Positions 1 through 13,085 of a stretch of 64,000 nucleotides of DNA are shown here, piece after piece. Positions within the stretch are counted from its first letter, which is position 1, and every line of letters starts with the position of its first letter. A model generated the notes under the pieces. The model was given only the letters and a program-made list of their open reading frames with translations, had not been told where the DNA came from and did not search any database. Both the position numbers and the translations under genes were made by a program. Where the stretch lies: NCBI GenBank assembly GCA_947683625.1, contig CANTUR010000057.1:3160501-3224500 (forward strand), written 5' to 3'. The stretch is from Mallotus nudiflorus (taxonomy: Eukaryota; Streptophyta; Magnoliopsida; Malpighiales; Euphorbiaceae).

Positions 1-1785
1 ATCTAATCCTAACACAAAGACTATTTAAAATAATGCATTTTTCACACTCATCAGACAAGAACCTAAAGCTTTTTCTTTATTTGTTAAGATCAATGTCATT
101 TTAGGAAATTTTCATGACTTTTTGAAGAGAGTGAATTATATACTCAACCATTTCAAAAAGCTAATTGAAATAGTGGATATTGTTTCCAAAAAAATTAAAA
201 TAGAGGATACATGTAAGACCCAACATAGAGGCTGGGAACAATTAAAAAAAAATTAATGCTGGAATTAATAAGATTATGTTTAAGTGACATTTATAGCTCA
301 AGAAAAATAGATAATTCAAGATACAAAACCGTCAATGCCAACCTATTTTCTCCTTTATGATATCCAATGATCCACCACAAGGTGGACAAATCAAGAAAAT
401 AATAATAGCAACTACTGCTATGTTCTTCATCCAAATACATCAAATCAGGCAGCAAAAAAAGGAAAAAAAAATCCAAAATAGTGGAAGATAACACACCCCA
501 AATAATGATCCCATCCTCTCCCTTTTGCTTTTTTTCTTTCACTTGTCTACTATACTTAATCATTGTGTATAATAAATAAAACAATACAATTGATCTCTAA
601 TTATCATTTTTGTCCCAAGATAAACTCCCGTAGCCAGAAAATTTACCTTCAAAAATCAACCGTAACTTCTATATAGAAGAATAAGGAAAATAATGAGGAA
701 GACTGTAGAAGAAAGGCCAATTGCGACACCAAGAACAACCTTATTAGAGAAAAAAAATTTACTTAAAAAAAAAAAGGAATATTTGGGACAAATTCCTCTA
801 TCATCTTGTTAGGCTTATAGTGGTACTATAATCTAATTTTACCTACTATAACAAAATATTAGTTTCTTCTATAAAACTAATTATAAACATAACATTAAAT
901 AACATAGAAAGTGCATGTGCTACAAATGAAATGGAGCTTCCTTCGGATTAATTCAATTTGTCTACTTAAGTAAATTGTCTTAACTTTGATCTAGAAAAAA
1001 AATATTAAAAAAAGTTCGTGCAACTTGTTCTAAACAAAAAAAAGAAAGGAAAATTTGAGCTGCATCAATTTTTTTTATGAAAGTAGAAGAAACTAACCTC
1101 AACAAATGCACTTGCTGAAATGATGAATAGAGCCCTCAATATCATAGCAATAATATCATAGCTACATGTATTTTCAAGAGAAAACTGCACAAACAAAGTA
1201 CCATACACAAATTACGACTAAAATGTTGATTCCAAATTCCACTGAAGTTGTGTTATTCAACAATCATAAAGCCCTAATAAAAAAATATTGATAATAGATG
1301 AGTAAATATAGAAGATGAAATAAAGCATGTTTCAATTGCTACTACAATTAGTTTAATTACTATTGAAATTTACAAAACAAAAAACAAAAAGGGAGGAAAA
1401 TAAGGAGAGTGTTATGTTTGAAGAATGTTGGACGCAAAGTGCCTATGAGGTGTGAAAACCTGGTTTTTCCTTTAGGAATGAATGAAGTTAGAACTAAAGA
1501 AAAGTAGAAAAGATTAGGGGACTATTTTAATTTTGGGTGATAAAAAATATAATATTTAGGAATTTATTTGGTAGGAAAGATTGCTGCTTTTTTTTTTACT
1601 TAGTAATGATAGGTTGGACATACTAATAACTAGGAAATTAAACCACTCTCATTAAATATAACATTTTGAAAAGTTTTAATGAGAGTATTTTACATTCCTT
1701 GCTAAAACTACAAAAATTAAGCCTTTAGTGATGGGATTTTTATACTCTCGCTAACTTTTCATCACAAAAACTCAACATTCTAATA
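1..1785. other. AT-rich intergenic DNA, no firm gene
   Basis: The stretch is AT-rich with poly(A) and poly(T) runs and no convincing long coding region. A 97-codon open frame on the minus strand (291-584) is low-complexity and lacks a recognisable domain. A possible tiny two-exon membrane peptide on the minus strand (about 660-1150) is described under findings. Confidence 0.5.
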
Positions 1786-1789
1786 GTGT

Positions 1790-2130
1790 CCATCCTTTGT
1801 GTTTCTTTCTTTTTTTTTTTCTTCCAAAGGAAAAATAAATTTTCTTTATAGACCTTGATTACTTATCAAATATAACAACTATCATTTTATTTTATCTAAA
1901 CCATCGATATTCAAAATTTATTAAATTCTAATTAATTCAGTTTAATTCAAATAGATTTATAAAAATAATAAATAATTTTCAATAATTCATTTATTACGAT
2001 TGTAGACACTATAATTTAAATTCAAAACATTATTCAAGTAAAAAATAGTTTTACCAACTAATTCCCACAATTATTTAAAAAAAAAAACCCTTTAGTAATT
2101 TATAGTGATTTATATTATTAAAGCTCGTGA
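1790..2130 (+). pseudogene. GLR intron remnant (fragment A)
   Basis: This non-coding block matches, segment by segment, the sequence just upstream of the GLR transmembrane exon at 53381. Shared words include 'tatagaccttgattA' followed by 'ttatcaaatRtaA' (1850-1875 versus 52848-52873) and 'tttagtaatttatagtgatt' (2091-2110 versus about 52938). A pyrimidine-rich run precedes both. It is best read as the intron of a lost GLR copy, on the + strand like the others. No exon survives next to it: the hAT-like element begins directly at its right edge. Confidence rests on pattern similarity, not on a computed alignment. Confidence 0.55.
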
Positions 2131-2559
2131 ACAGACTCGTTTGGAGACTCATTTACTAGCTCGTTTGCATGCTCGTTTAGAGACTCATTATATTAGGTGG
2201 TGGTATTAAATAGGTATAATTTATTAATATTCAATAAATATCATTTATTTTAGTAAGTAAATATTATATAAGAAAAGACAATACTAATTAAATTATTCAT
2301 AATTAATATAAAATATTACATATTACGTATAGTTTTATTAATAATTAAATATTACACAATATTCATTACATGTTTATTAATTTGCATGTAACTCTAAATT
2401 AAATAGCACAAAATCTATAACTAACAAATAATAAATTTCTAGGATAATACAAAATTAAATAATATTTGTAATTTAAAGTAATAAATAAATATTAATATTA
2501 AGTAATGTACATTTAAATTAATATATAAATATCATAATATCTCTAACTAACAAATAATA

Positions 2560-3130
<571 letters not shown>

Positions 3131-6100
3131 TAATACATCTCATAAATATTAATATCAAGTAATTAAAACACAATTTATCTATTACAACAAAACTTTAAAA
3201 CTATGTTGTTTTGATACTACATGCAATTTTAACATTTTATAATAATTCACATTATTGTATAATACTAATTATATATGTATTAAGTAATATGAAACATTAC
3301 ATATTAAATATAGTTTTAAATAATACATAACTATTATACAATATTTATTAAATATTTATGAATTTACATTTAACCCTAATTTAAATAGCATAATATCTAT
3401 AACTAACAAATAATAAATCTCTAGGATAATATAAAATTAAATAATATTTGGATTTTAAAGTAATACATAAATATTAATATTAAGTAATGTAAATGTAAAT
3501 TAATATATAAATAGTATAATATCTCTAACAAACAAATGATACATATATAATATCTCTAACTAACAAATAATACATCTTATAAATATTAATATTAACTAAT
3601 TAAAACACAATTTATCTATAATAACAAAACTCCAAAGCTACATAGTTTTGATACTATAAGCAATTTTAATATTGTATACTAATTTAGCATTATTATGTAA
3701 TACTAATTATATATGTTTTAAGTAATATGAAACATTGCATATTAAGTATAGTTTTAATTAGTAATTAAATATTATACAATATTCATTAAATATTTATTAA
3801 TTTGCATGTAACCCTAATTTAAATAACTCAATATTTATAACTAACAAATAATAGTTCTCTCGGATAATACAAAAACTATATAATTTTTTGTGTGTAAATT
3901 AACATTAATATAAAGTATAATTTTACTTCGTAATTAAATATTATACAATACTTATTAATTAAAAAATTAATCTATAACAACAAAACTACATCGTTTTGAT
4001 CAAAATTATTTAGTTTTGATAACTCTAACAAAGTAAAACTTACTTCGTAAAGAACAAAGTAACCATAGACTACACCATTAAATATTTAGCAAATAATAAA
4101 TTTACTAAATACATATAAAATTAAGTAATATTTTTATTTTGGAGTAATATATAAATATTAATTTATTACTTAATAAATATAGTTTTAGTTATAAATTACA
4201 GTTTAATGTTATGTAATCTTATTGTAAAATAACATAGTTTTAAGTCAAAATTACTACATGATTTCAATATAAAATTAGTTTTATATTGAGTAAATATAAT
4301 TTAGTACAAATAAAATTTTAATTATTAAACATAATAAAAATTATATGTAATTGTGTAGGCATTAGTAATAAATATTAAAATTTATATTAAATAACTATAA
4401 TTTTAATTATTAAATATTAATGTTAAGGAAATACAATTTTAATGATAGTATGTAAATAAATTCATAAATAAATTTATTTAATATTAAATAGATATAATTT
4501 AAATTATTATATATAGCCAAAAACATTTTGTAAAGAAAAAAAAAATCATGTTGAAAACTAGGTTGTTTCAACATAAAACTATGTAGTTTTGGTAGGCCAA
4601 TTTATCCTAAAATGGCATAGTTTTGAAATATTATAAATAAAACCATCCTTAACCCTAACTACTCTAGTCGCCGCCTTCCTCTCTTCCTCTCTATTCATTT
4701 TTATTTTTCCTTTTCTCTTCATGTGTAAACCTAATAACTCTCTATTCTAATTGCATCAGTCACTACTATTGCCACTACTACCACCACCGCCCCACTGTTT
4801 TACGGCCACGACTTTTTTGTCTTTTACTTTCTTTTTTTTCTTTTTTTATGTGTTTGGCTTTCTTGTTGATTTTGAAACATGTCACTGATTTTAATTAGTC
4901 CTATTTTTCAGGACCAAAAGGACATGAAGAAGGCAAAGTTACTTTTGTTAAAGGTTACTGATCCTTTCTTTGCAGCTAAATAAAGATTTTTGTTTTTGGA
5001 TTTGATTTGATTTTAGGTTTGTATTTTTTAATTTTGATTTTGGGTTTTATTTGATGATTAATTAAAATTAAGCTTTGTTACTAATGCATGCATAACTTAT
5101 ATTTCAACAGCCAAAACTCAAGACTTTTCCTCCTACATTATACCAGCTGATCATTTCTCTACAATGTCCAAACAAAGGTTTTATTTTTTATTTCAATTTT
5201 GGGTTTCATTTTAATTTTGTTTTATTTTGATTTTGGGTTTCATTTTGAATTTGGTTTTTATTGTTGCTTTAGGTTTGATTTGATGATGCATGCATACAAG
5301 TTTACATTGATGTATGTCTAGTTTATGAATCCAATATAATTCTTGTTTAGTGAACTAAAGGCAGAGAATATGGAGTGTGAAGTGTTTGGCAGACTAGCAT
5401 AGAACTTAAACTTCCATAAATATTTCATCATTTGTTTAGTGAACTAAAGGCATAGAATATGACTTTTTGGAATTTATCTCAATCGTCCATTGTGGACCAA
5501 TGAGTTTATAGTAATCGTAAAGCTGAGTTTATAGTAATTATAAACTTTCCCTACCTTGACAAGTCACATGTGCTTAATTTTATTTGAAAAGCTTAGTGTT
5601 TTTTTTTATGATTTTTACTATTGAACTTTACAAATTGTTTAGCTACTAATTCCTTAATCTTGCATGTCAAACCTCTATTATAAAAGAAAAAAAGGGTGTG
5701 TGGGTCTTACTGTCTCTACTCTATAAGCTACATAAATATTTATTGATTCTTGGTTTATTCATGTGTGTTGCTGACCATTTCCTTTGTGTAAAGTTGTATT
5801 GGTTATTTCTTTTCTTTTCCTATTCATGACACTAAAGTATTTCAATAATTGGTTACACATCCTCCATTCGAATTGGCTTAAAATAAGCTTCTTTATTATT
5901 AGGAAAAGAATCAAAAAATAATAATAACAATAATAAATAAGAACTTTATTTTATTTTTTACAATATATGTCTAATTTATAATTCTATATAAGTCTAATTT
6001 ATAATCCTATGTAATTTTTGTTTCACATTGTCCTCTTTTAGGTGGAGGTATTAAGTGTTTCACATTACAATATTATTGTAATTTTTGGAATTTTAAGTAT

Positions 6101-6474
6101 TATTGTAATTTTTTTTATTTCTTTGGTGTTATTTGCAACTTTTAGTTTGTTTGGATAGATTGTTGACAACTTCTTGTATTAAATTATTAGTCTTTTTTTT
6201 TAAAGATATTGTATGTGATGCTAAACTATTTAATTTTTTTCAAGTCTTTTTTCGAGCTCACAAATTAGCTCCTCACTGAGCTCGCAAATAAGCCCAAAAA
6301 TGAGCATGCTTGAGCCTTAAACAAATGAGCTTGAGCTTGATGAACTTGAGCCAAGCTTGAGCTCGAGCTTAGATTTTTAAATAAATGAGCTCAAGCAGAA
6401 CCCAAGATTAACACTAAATTTTCAAGCTGAGCTTGAGCTTTTGATAATTTAGCTCGGTTACACCCCTAACTATA

Positions 6475-7231
6475 GTCCAACAATTATTGTTTTTGCCATC
6501 AGACTTATGAACAATAAAGACTTGCTGTAATATATTCAGCTTCAATAGTGGATAAGGCAATCGAAACTTGTTTCTTACTAAACTAAGAAACTAAACACTA
6601 TCCTAAAAATTGATATATTCTAAAAGTGCTCTTTCTATCTAGTAAGTGGTCGACAAAATCTGCATTCAAATAACTAATTAATTCAAAAGAAGAACTCCTA
6701 GGATACTAAAGTCATAAATGCATCGTACCATAAATATATTTGAAATTTATTTTAATAGCATTCAAATGAGACTCTCTAGGACTTGATTAAAATCTAACAC
6801 ATAGGAAAGTAGCAAACATAATATTGGGTTTACTAGCAGTTAAATAAAGAAGGGATCTGATCATACCTCTAAGTCGCTTTTTATCAACCGGTTTGCCATT
6901 CTCATCCTTGTTGAGTTTAGTTGTGGTGCTCATTGGATTTTTGCTTGTCTTAGCTCCATCCATGCCAAACTTTCTAAGAACATCTCTTGCATATTTGGTT
7001 TGATTCATGAAAATCTCATCTTTGCATTACTTGATTTGTAATTCAAGAGAGAATTTAGTTCTCCCATTATACTCATCTCAAATTCTACTTGCATTAGCTT
7101 AGAAAATTCCTCACACAAGTAATGGTTAGTAGCACCAAAAATAATATCATCAACCTATATTTAAACAATTAATAAATCATGCTTGCATTTCTTTATGAAA
7201 AGAGTAGTGTCAACTTTTCCTTTAAAGAACT
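6475..7231 (-). pseudogene. copia reverse transcriptase C-terminal part and RNase H
   Basis: Downstream of the solo LTR, the minus-strand reading resumes with FKGKVDTTLF and goes on to a VDD catalytic box (VDDIIFGA, copia form YVDDIIFG). Next come the connection region (about 7008-6787, with NQTKYARDVLRKFGMD) and RNase H motifs: NADFVDHLLDRKST near 6650, then ALSTIEAEYI near 6550. The expected SDADFAG is altered, and stops interrupt the frame. It ends near 6473, where the hAT-like terminus begins. The whole corresponds to the last third of a copia polyprotein and cannot make protein. Confidence 0.8.
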
Positions 7232-8927
7232 TGTAAACGGCGGGGTTTAACATGTGCCTAAGATTTTAGCAACCGTGACACTATTTGAGCTCAGGGCTCT
7301 AGAGAACACACTAACCACTGTCACAAAGACATGGCATGGAGATAAGGAGTCACCAGCCAGGGTAATGACTAGAAGCAATAGAAAATGGTGGTACTCGATT
7401 CTCTAAAAGAAAGCTAACACCACAACCAGGAGATTTTGTGTACGAAATACTAACTTCTTTCAGTCTTATGTTCATTTAGAATTACTTTATGAATTATTAT
7501 CTTACTCTCTATTTACTGCAATTTCATATAAAACCCTTATTAAAACAATCAACTCCTGCGAAACTAGACATGAAAATACATGTAAACAATGCATTCATTA
7601 AATTCACAATCGCTAAGTTAGTCTAATCTACATTGATTTTAATTAAATGGACTAAATCTACATGTTTTAATTTGCAAGTGAGTCTAAAGACTAATGGGCC
7701 TAATTCCTTTTAATTAAATGATCCTAAGTCTATTTATTTTAATTCTAAAAATGGGCCTAGATCTACAAATAATGAAGTATTTAATTTAGTAGGCGTAATT
7801 CTACATGTTTTCAATTCTAGAATGATCTTAAATCTACAAATTATTAAAAGGCTTAAATTAAATAGGCTAAATCTAAATTAATTAAATTAAATTGGGTGGG
7901 CCTATGTCTAGTTAACTAAATGGGTCTAACTTATCTCTACCCTAAATCTAATTAATTATGGGCCTAAAATGAATTTTAATTAATTATACCTAAAAACCTA
8001 AATTCATTTAAATGGGTTAAAGCCTAATGTGGGCTTAGGGCCTAAAACACATAAACATAAACAAACAAGCCCTAAAAAAAATAAAAATATCAAAACAAAT
8101 AAATAAAAGGTCAAACAATTAATTTAACTTATTGTAAAAACCCTAATTTAATTAAAGTGACTCTAAAAAAATAAAATAAAATAATCAACAAGCAACTTAA
8201 ATTCTATCCACTTAAATTTAATTCAATTTTAATTAAACAACCTAATGATTTCTATAGCCATTAATTTTAATTAATTACCCAATTGAAACTCTAATTTTAT
8301 TAATCATTTACTTAAAATAAAACACACAAGCACACACACTAAATTTCATTATTCTCACTATTGAGGCTATTATAATGAAGTATTGAGAATAATAATAAAA
8401 AAGAATTAATACAATTCCAAAAATAAATAAAAATAAGACAATTAAATAAAAAACCTAGAAACTACAGTTTGCTACTAGGTTCCATCCATGGCATTCCATG
8501 GACCTCTATGAATTTGGTTCTCCAAGTATGATCATCATGTAATATCCTCTATAATCACCATCACAAAAGGATAAAACAATGATTAGTGAATAAAATTATA
8601 ATAAAAATTAAATTAAATTGAAATTCAATAAAATCTAAAATAATAAAAAACAAGAACAACAGAAAGTAAAAAGAAGATAATGCTTTATGGATGCTAAATA
8701 AATTGATCCTCATATTAGTAAGATCATCATTGTTTTTTAGTAGGCCTTCAAAACTTGTTATTCTTCTTCTCAAAAATCTCCTACAAATAAATCATAAAGA
8801 ATTTATGTATTGCCTAAAGAAAAGTTTAGAGATCCTTAGGAAGAAGATAGCCAATATTGTAGAAAAGAGTGCTGAGGATTCATAATTAAGAGTCTTGAGT
8901 CCCCTTGCCTCATGAGTTTAAGCTCTC

Positions 8928-8935
8928 CTTTTATA
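8928..8935 (-). promoter_or_regulatory. TATA box of the solo LTR
   Basis: TATAAAAG reads on the minus strand inside the solo LTR, in the sense direction of the element, followed by a GC-richer leader. It is a plausible core promoter of the LTR (inference). Confidence 0.4.
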
Positions 8936-9164
8936 AGAAAAACCAAAAAAAAAAAAAACCCTAAGTTCCATATACTGAAGAGTTCCAATTTTAAAAGGAC
9001 TTTATTTCCTAAAAATTTAGATAAATCCCAAAAATAAATTTAAGAAAATTTTTTTACTCAAGAAAAATATTTTTTAATTTCTGTAAAAATATAAAAAAAT
9101 AGACGAAAAACACTTAATTTTGATCGAAATTGCATAATTCTGATCTAATTCTTAATAGTAATAC

Positions 9165-9370
9165 TTTTTAAGACTTAATTGAAAATTTTAAATTCTTTCA
9201 GGGATCTTAAAAAAATCAAAATTATAGAATTCCAATTAGAATTCTGTAATTCTGATCAGAATTATAGAATTCTAATCGAAATTCTATAATTTTGATTTTT
9301 TAACTTTTAATTACAAAAAGATCCCTGAGAGAAATTAAAATTTTCAATTAGGTATTAAAAAGTATTACAA
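9165..9370. repeat. Long inverted repeat built on a 20-bp minisatellite
   Basis: Two arms of about 90-100 bp face each other. The left runs from 'agtaatactttttaagactt' through 'cagggatct' to 'caaaattatagaatt'; the right arm is its imperfect reverse complement. The centre (about 9215-9305) is made of 20-bp units of the type 'tcgattagaattctataatt'. It lies near the 5' (U3) end of the solo LTR. The right arm (in + coordinates) corresponds to normal LTR sequence; the left arm is an extra inverted copy. Confidence 0.75.
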
Positions 9371-9514
9371 TTAAGTCCTTAAAAAACCAATGAAACTCTT
9401 TTTGAAATCATATTCAAACTTCAAGTGTTGAAGACCTATTTATAAAATTTTCATCATTGAAGTCCTTTGTCACATCCATATTTTATTATCTCGAAATTGG
9501 GTGTTTATAGAACC

Positions 9515-9910
9515 CTTTCTTTTGTATGAAGTTGCTCAATCTTTTATACCAAGCTCTTGGAGCTTATTTCAATCCATATAATGCTATTGAAAATTTTAAA
9601 ACATGATTTGGAGAATCAAATTTTTCAAAACCCAAAGGTTGCTCAACATATACCTCCTCTTCAATGAAACCATTTAAAAATACACTTTTAACATCCATTT
9701 GATAAAGTTTAAAATCCATGTATGATACAAATGAAAATAGAATTCTAATAGCTTCTAACCTTGCAATGGGGGCAAAGGTTTCATCATAATCAATGCCTTC
9801 CTCTTGATTATAACCTTTAGCTACCAGTCTACCTTTGTTCCTAGTTATGACACCTTATTCATTCATCGTATTTCTAAACACCTATTTGGTGCCTAATAAT
9901 AGGATAATTT
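9515..9910 (-). pseudogene. copia reverse transcriptase N-terminal part
   Basis: The minus-strand translation shows the classic copia RT opening: GRLVAKGYNQEEGIDYDETF, then ARLEAIR, LYQMDVKSVFLNG and an EEVYVEQPLGF box, ending KKGF at the solo LTR. The expected DVKSAFLNG is nearly intact. Upstream stops and frame changes disable it. The C-terminal half continues at 7231 on the other side of the solo LTR. Confidence 0.85.
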
Positions 9911-10339
9911 TTTGGTCTATGAACTAAGGTCTAAACCTTATTTCTCTCAAATTGATTTAACTCTTCTTGCATATCAAGGATCCAAAATTCATCACTCAAT
10001 GCATCATTAACATTTTTAGGCTCGATTTGAAAAATAAAGGCTAAATTAACAATTGACTTTAATTTAGATATAGTAGTTACCCCTTTTGTAGTGTCACCTA
10101 TAATGAAGCATTGATGATGAGCTTTCTTAAAAATCCAATCCTTTAGAAGTTCATCCTTCAAGGTAGGTTGAGATGTCTCCTCATTATCCTTCTTGCTTGG
10201 ACATTCAAGTTCCAAAGGCTTACTAGCATTTTCTTCTTGAGTTTTCATAATCTCATTATCACCAACAAGATCATCAACACTACAAATATCATTTTTAGGA
10301 TCAAGTGATTTTGATTCATCAAATACAATATGCATTGAC

Positions 10340-11180
10340 TCTTTAACTACTAGAGTTCTCTTATTAACAACTCTATATGCTTTACTAGAAATATAATAGC
10401 ATAGGAAAATTCCTTCATCGACTTAGGAATTAAATTTCCCAAGATTATACTTGGTGTTTAATATAAAGCACTTGCATCCAAATACTCTTAAATATAAGAT
10501 TTTGGGCTTTCTATTGTTCCATAGCTCATTAGATGTTTTGTTCAAAATTGGTCTTTTGAAAACTTAGTTTGAAATGTAAAAAGATGTGTTAACGGCTTTT
10601 ACCCAAAAGTATAATGGCAAGTTATACCCATGAAACATTTTTCTAGCCATTTCCATAAGAGTTATATTTTTCCTTTTGACTACCCCATTTTGTCAAGGAG
10701 TTCTTGGAGAAGAAAATGTTTATGAAATACCATTTTCATTACAAAATTTTTTGAAGAATTCATTTTCAAATTTGATTCCATCATCACTTCGTATGGATGA
10801 AATAGAAAATCCTTTTTCTTTTTTAACTCTTTTAACAAAATTTGCAAAAGCTTTAAATGCATCATTCTTATAAGCAAGAAAACATACCTGAGTACGTTTA
10901 GAGTAATCATCAACTAATACATATACATAGTGCATTCTACCAAGACTAGCAACTTTAGTTGGTCTAAACAAATCCATATGTATAAGTTTAAGTGGTCTAG
11001 AGGTAGATACTACATTTTTTAGGTTAAATAAGGACTCAGATTGTTTTCCCTTTTGACAAGCATCATAAGTTTTATCCGTATTGAAATCAAGCTTAGGTAA
11101 ACCAATCACAAGTTCATGTTTACAAAGGTCATTGAAAAGCTCAAAATTGCACGTCCTAACCTTATATGCCATGTCCATGT
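10340..11180 (-). pseudogene. copia integrase
   Basis: The frame at 10720-11178 holds CQKGKQ (end of the zinc-binding pre-integrase region) and HMDLFRPTKV. The first catalytic Asp is in VLVDDYSKRT and the second in the IRSDDG box (IRSDHG in most relatives). A stop and frameshift follow near 10720, before a clear catalytic Glu. The integrase C-terminal and linker regions are in pieces down to about 10340. It is fused in sequence with the protease upstream, as in any copia polyprotein. Non-functional. Confidence 0.8.
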
Positions 11181-11633
11181 GTCATAGGAAATCAATATTA
11201 AGAATTTGATGTCTTTATTATTAATTTTGTTTAAATCAATGACATAAACATTATCCACTCTTTCACCACTAAAAATTACTTTATTTTCATCAAGACTACT
11301 AATAAAGAAATTTCTAGGATATAGAGTCACCTTGTTTCCTATGTCATATAATTGAATTATACTAAGCAAATTATGTTTAAGACCATCAATAAACAACACA
11401 TGATGTATAGATAAGGATTGAGGATTACCTATTTCTCTAATGCCAATAATCTTTCCTTTTGCATTGTCTCCGAATATGACATGTCCTCCATCCTTAGCAT
11501 TAAGCTTGTTGAATTTCTCATTGTCTCTCATCATGTGCCTTGAACATCCACTATCAAGATACCACTTGCTTTTCATTTTTGTGGATTTTAAGCACATACA
11601 CAATAAATAATTTAAGTGTTCTTTTGAACCCAA
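11106..11633 (-). pseudogene. copia protease and GAG pre-integrase domain
   Basis: This 175-codon minus-strand frame begins with the retropepsin-like box WYLDSGCSRHMM, with the catalytic Asp in LDSG (near 11555). It continues through VIFGDNAKGKIIGI and the LSIIQLYD region. A remnant of the pre-integrase zinc domain (WHIRLGR, normally WHRRLGH) lies near its end. The first metal-binding His is thus altered. The frame is open here but broken on both sides, so it is a polyprotein piece, not a gene. Confidence 0.85.
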
Positions 11634-11639
11634 ACCTTT

Positions 11640-13085
11640 CTTGGTCTAGGTTGGTTAGTCTTAAGATAATCTAGAGGAAGTAAATTCATGTGTAGTCTTT
11701 TATAGAAGCACACATTATTGGTATGTCCTTTTATCATGCAATATGAACATATAACATTTTCAAATTTGTATCTCCTAAGATGATATGCTTTCCTAGTGTA
11801 TGAAACATGCCTTTTGTGTTGAGGAGGTGTATGTCTCCTGATATTTTGAGTTATGCTATGAGATATGCATTGACAAGGACAATGTGTATATTGATAGGTT
11901 TGTGCATCATGTTTATGTGCATTGTGTTGTGTAGCATGCCTAATATGATTGTGTCTAGTGTATATATAAGCATGTTTGGGTTGAGCTGCTCTATTTTGAG
12001 CCTTACCTCTTTATGTAAAATAGGATTGAGTCTTATAAGACTTCCTTTTAATATTTGACATAAGAGACTTATTAGCTTTGAAAACTTGAGTCTCAATTGG
12101 TTTTGAAGTAGATGGAATGGAATTGCATAATGCTTTAATAAATTTAATATATGATGATGATGAAGATGAGGCCATTCCATTAGTATATACAATTCCATGA
12201 GTATTTCCATGAAATATTTGAGAATCGAGTAAATTATCTAAACTCTTTTTTCCTTTTTGAAATTTTGATAGGGAATTTTTTAGCTCAATTACCTTATTAG
12301 AAAGTTTATGATTTTCATTACTAGCTTTCTTAAGTTGTTCTTCCAAAGAATTAGAAGATTTTAAATCACTAACAAGTTTATCATTTGATTTAACAAGACT
12401 AGAAAATTCAATTTTTAGCTTCACAAATTCCTTGGTTAAGCTGTTTAACTCATGCTTATAATGCTTCTTTTAATATAATAAGCTTTTGCATTTAAGCAAG
12501 AGTTTGCTCATAATAGAGCTCTCAACAACATCATCATCATATTAATCATAATCACAATAATCATCACAAGAGGAGTTAGAAGTAGAGAGTACATCTTTTT
12601 CATCGTTAAGAGCCATAAAGCAAAGATTGGTCACTTCTTATTATTCCTCTTCCTTTTTAGATTCAGAGGAATCATCCCAAGTAGCTTTGAAGGCCTTCTT
12701 CCTATTCTTTGCTCCCTTGTTCTTGAATTTGAGTTTGGGGCACTCACTTCGAATGTGTCCCGGTTTCTTGCATTCATAGAAAGTAACTTTTTTGGTTTAC
12801 TTCTTGCCATCTCCTTTAAACTTCTTATTGAAGTCCCTTTTTCTGTCTTAAAAACTTCTTGAAGTTCCAAGTGAGCATGGCAATATCACCATCTTCATCA
12901 CTAGAATCTTCAACATTTTCATCTTCACTTTCTTTTTGTGAGATCTTGAATGCTATGTTCTTTTTCTTTTCTTTTTTCTCTTCTTGCTCTTCACCTCTTT
13001 ACTTGATTATGATCTCATGTGTCAAGAGCTTACCAATAAGCACATCGACTAAGAGGGTAGAGAGGTCTTGAGCTTCCTAATTTCT
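11640..13085 (-). pseudogene. copia GAG, C-terminal part with zinc knuckle
   Basis: The minus strand carries a Lys/Glu-rich coiled-coil-like stretch (12011-12424) and, further 5', an acidic segment SEDENVEDSSDEDGDIA (about 12900) followed by a zinc-knuckle remnant ECKKPGHIRSECPKLK (about 12775). The knuckle has lost its first Cys (Tyr-Glu-Cys preceded by Phe) but keeps the His and last Cys. The most 5' part, VDVLIGKLLTHEIIIK, is the usual gag region before the acidic tail. The N-terminal gag domain is absent, so the element is truncated at about 13085. Frequent stops. Confidence 0.75.

Larger units (their letters stand above)
7232..9509 (-). mobile_element. Solo LTR of a Tat-like gypsy element
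   Basis: On the minus strand the LTR runs from TATAAACACCCAATTTCGAG (start, 9509) to CCCCGCCGTTTACA (end, 7232). Both ends match the 3' LTR of the Tat element (44248 and 46388), including the stretch with 'gagctcaaatagtgtcacgg' near its 3' end. It is flanked by GAACT (7227-7231) and GAACC (9510-9514), a 5-bp target duplication with one change. Removing the LTR and one duplication restores the copia reading frame exactly (KKGF then FKGKVD). The 2278-bp length is close to the 2141 bp of the 3' LTR. It must have arisen by LTR-LTR recombination after insertion. Confidence 0.9.
6475..13085 (-). mobile_element. Degenerate Sirevirus-like Ty1/copia retrotransposon
   Basis: Read on the minus strand, the domains run GAG, zinc knuckle, protease, integrase, reverse transcriptase, RNase H, the Ty1/copia order. 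The acidic gag tail and the zinc-knuckle context resemble the SIRE/Maximus lineage. Many stops and frameshifts make it dead. The 5' end is missing (the gag N-terminus and 5' LTR are not seen before about 13085), and the 3' end stops at the hAT-like element at about 6473. A solo LTR of a different family (7232-9509) splits the reverse transcriptase gene. Confidence 0.85.

Noticed and set aside
291..584. 97-codon minus-strand open frame
   Set aside because: Low-complexity hydrophobic and basic sequence, no domain, no paralogue in the window and AT-rich context; probably chance.
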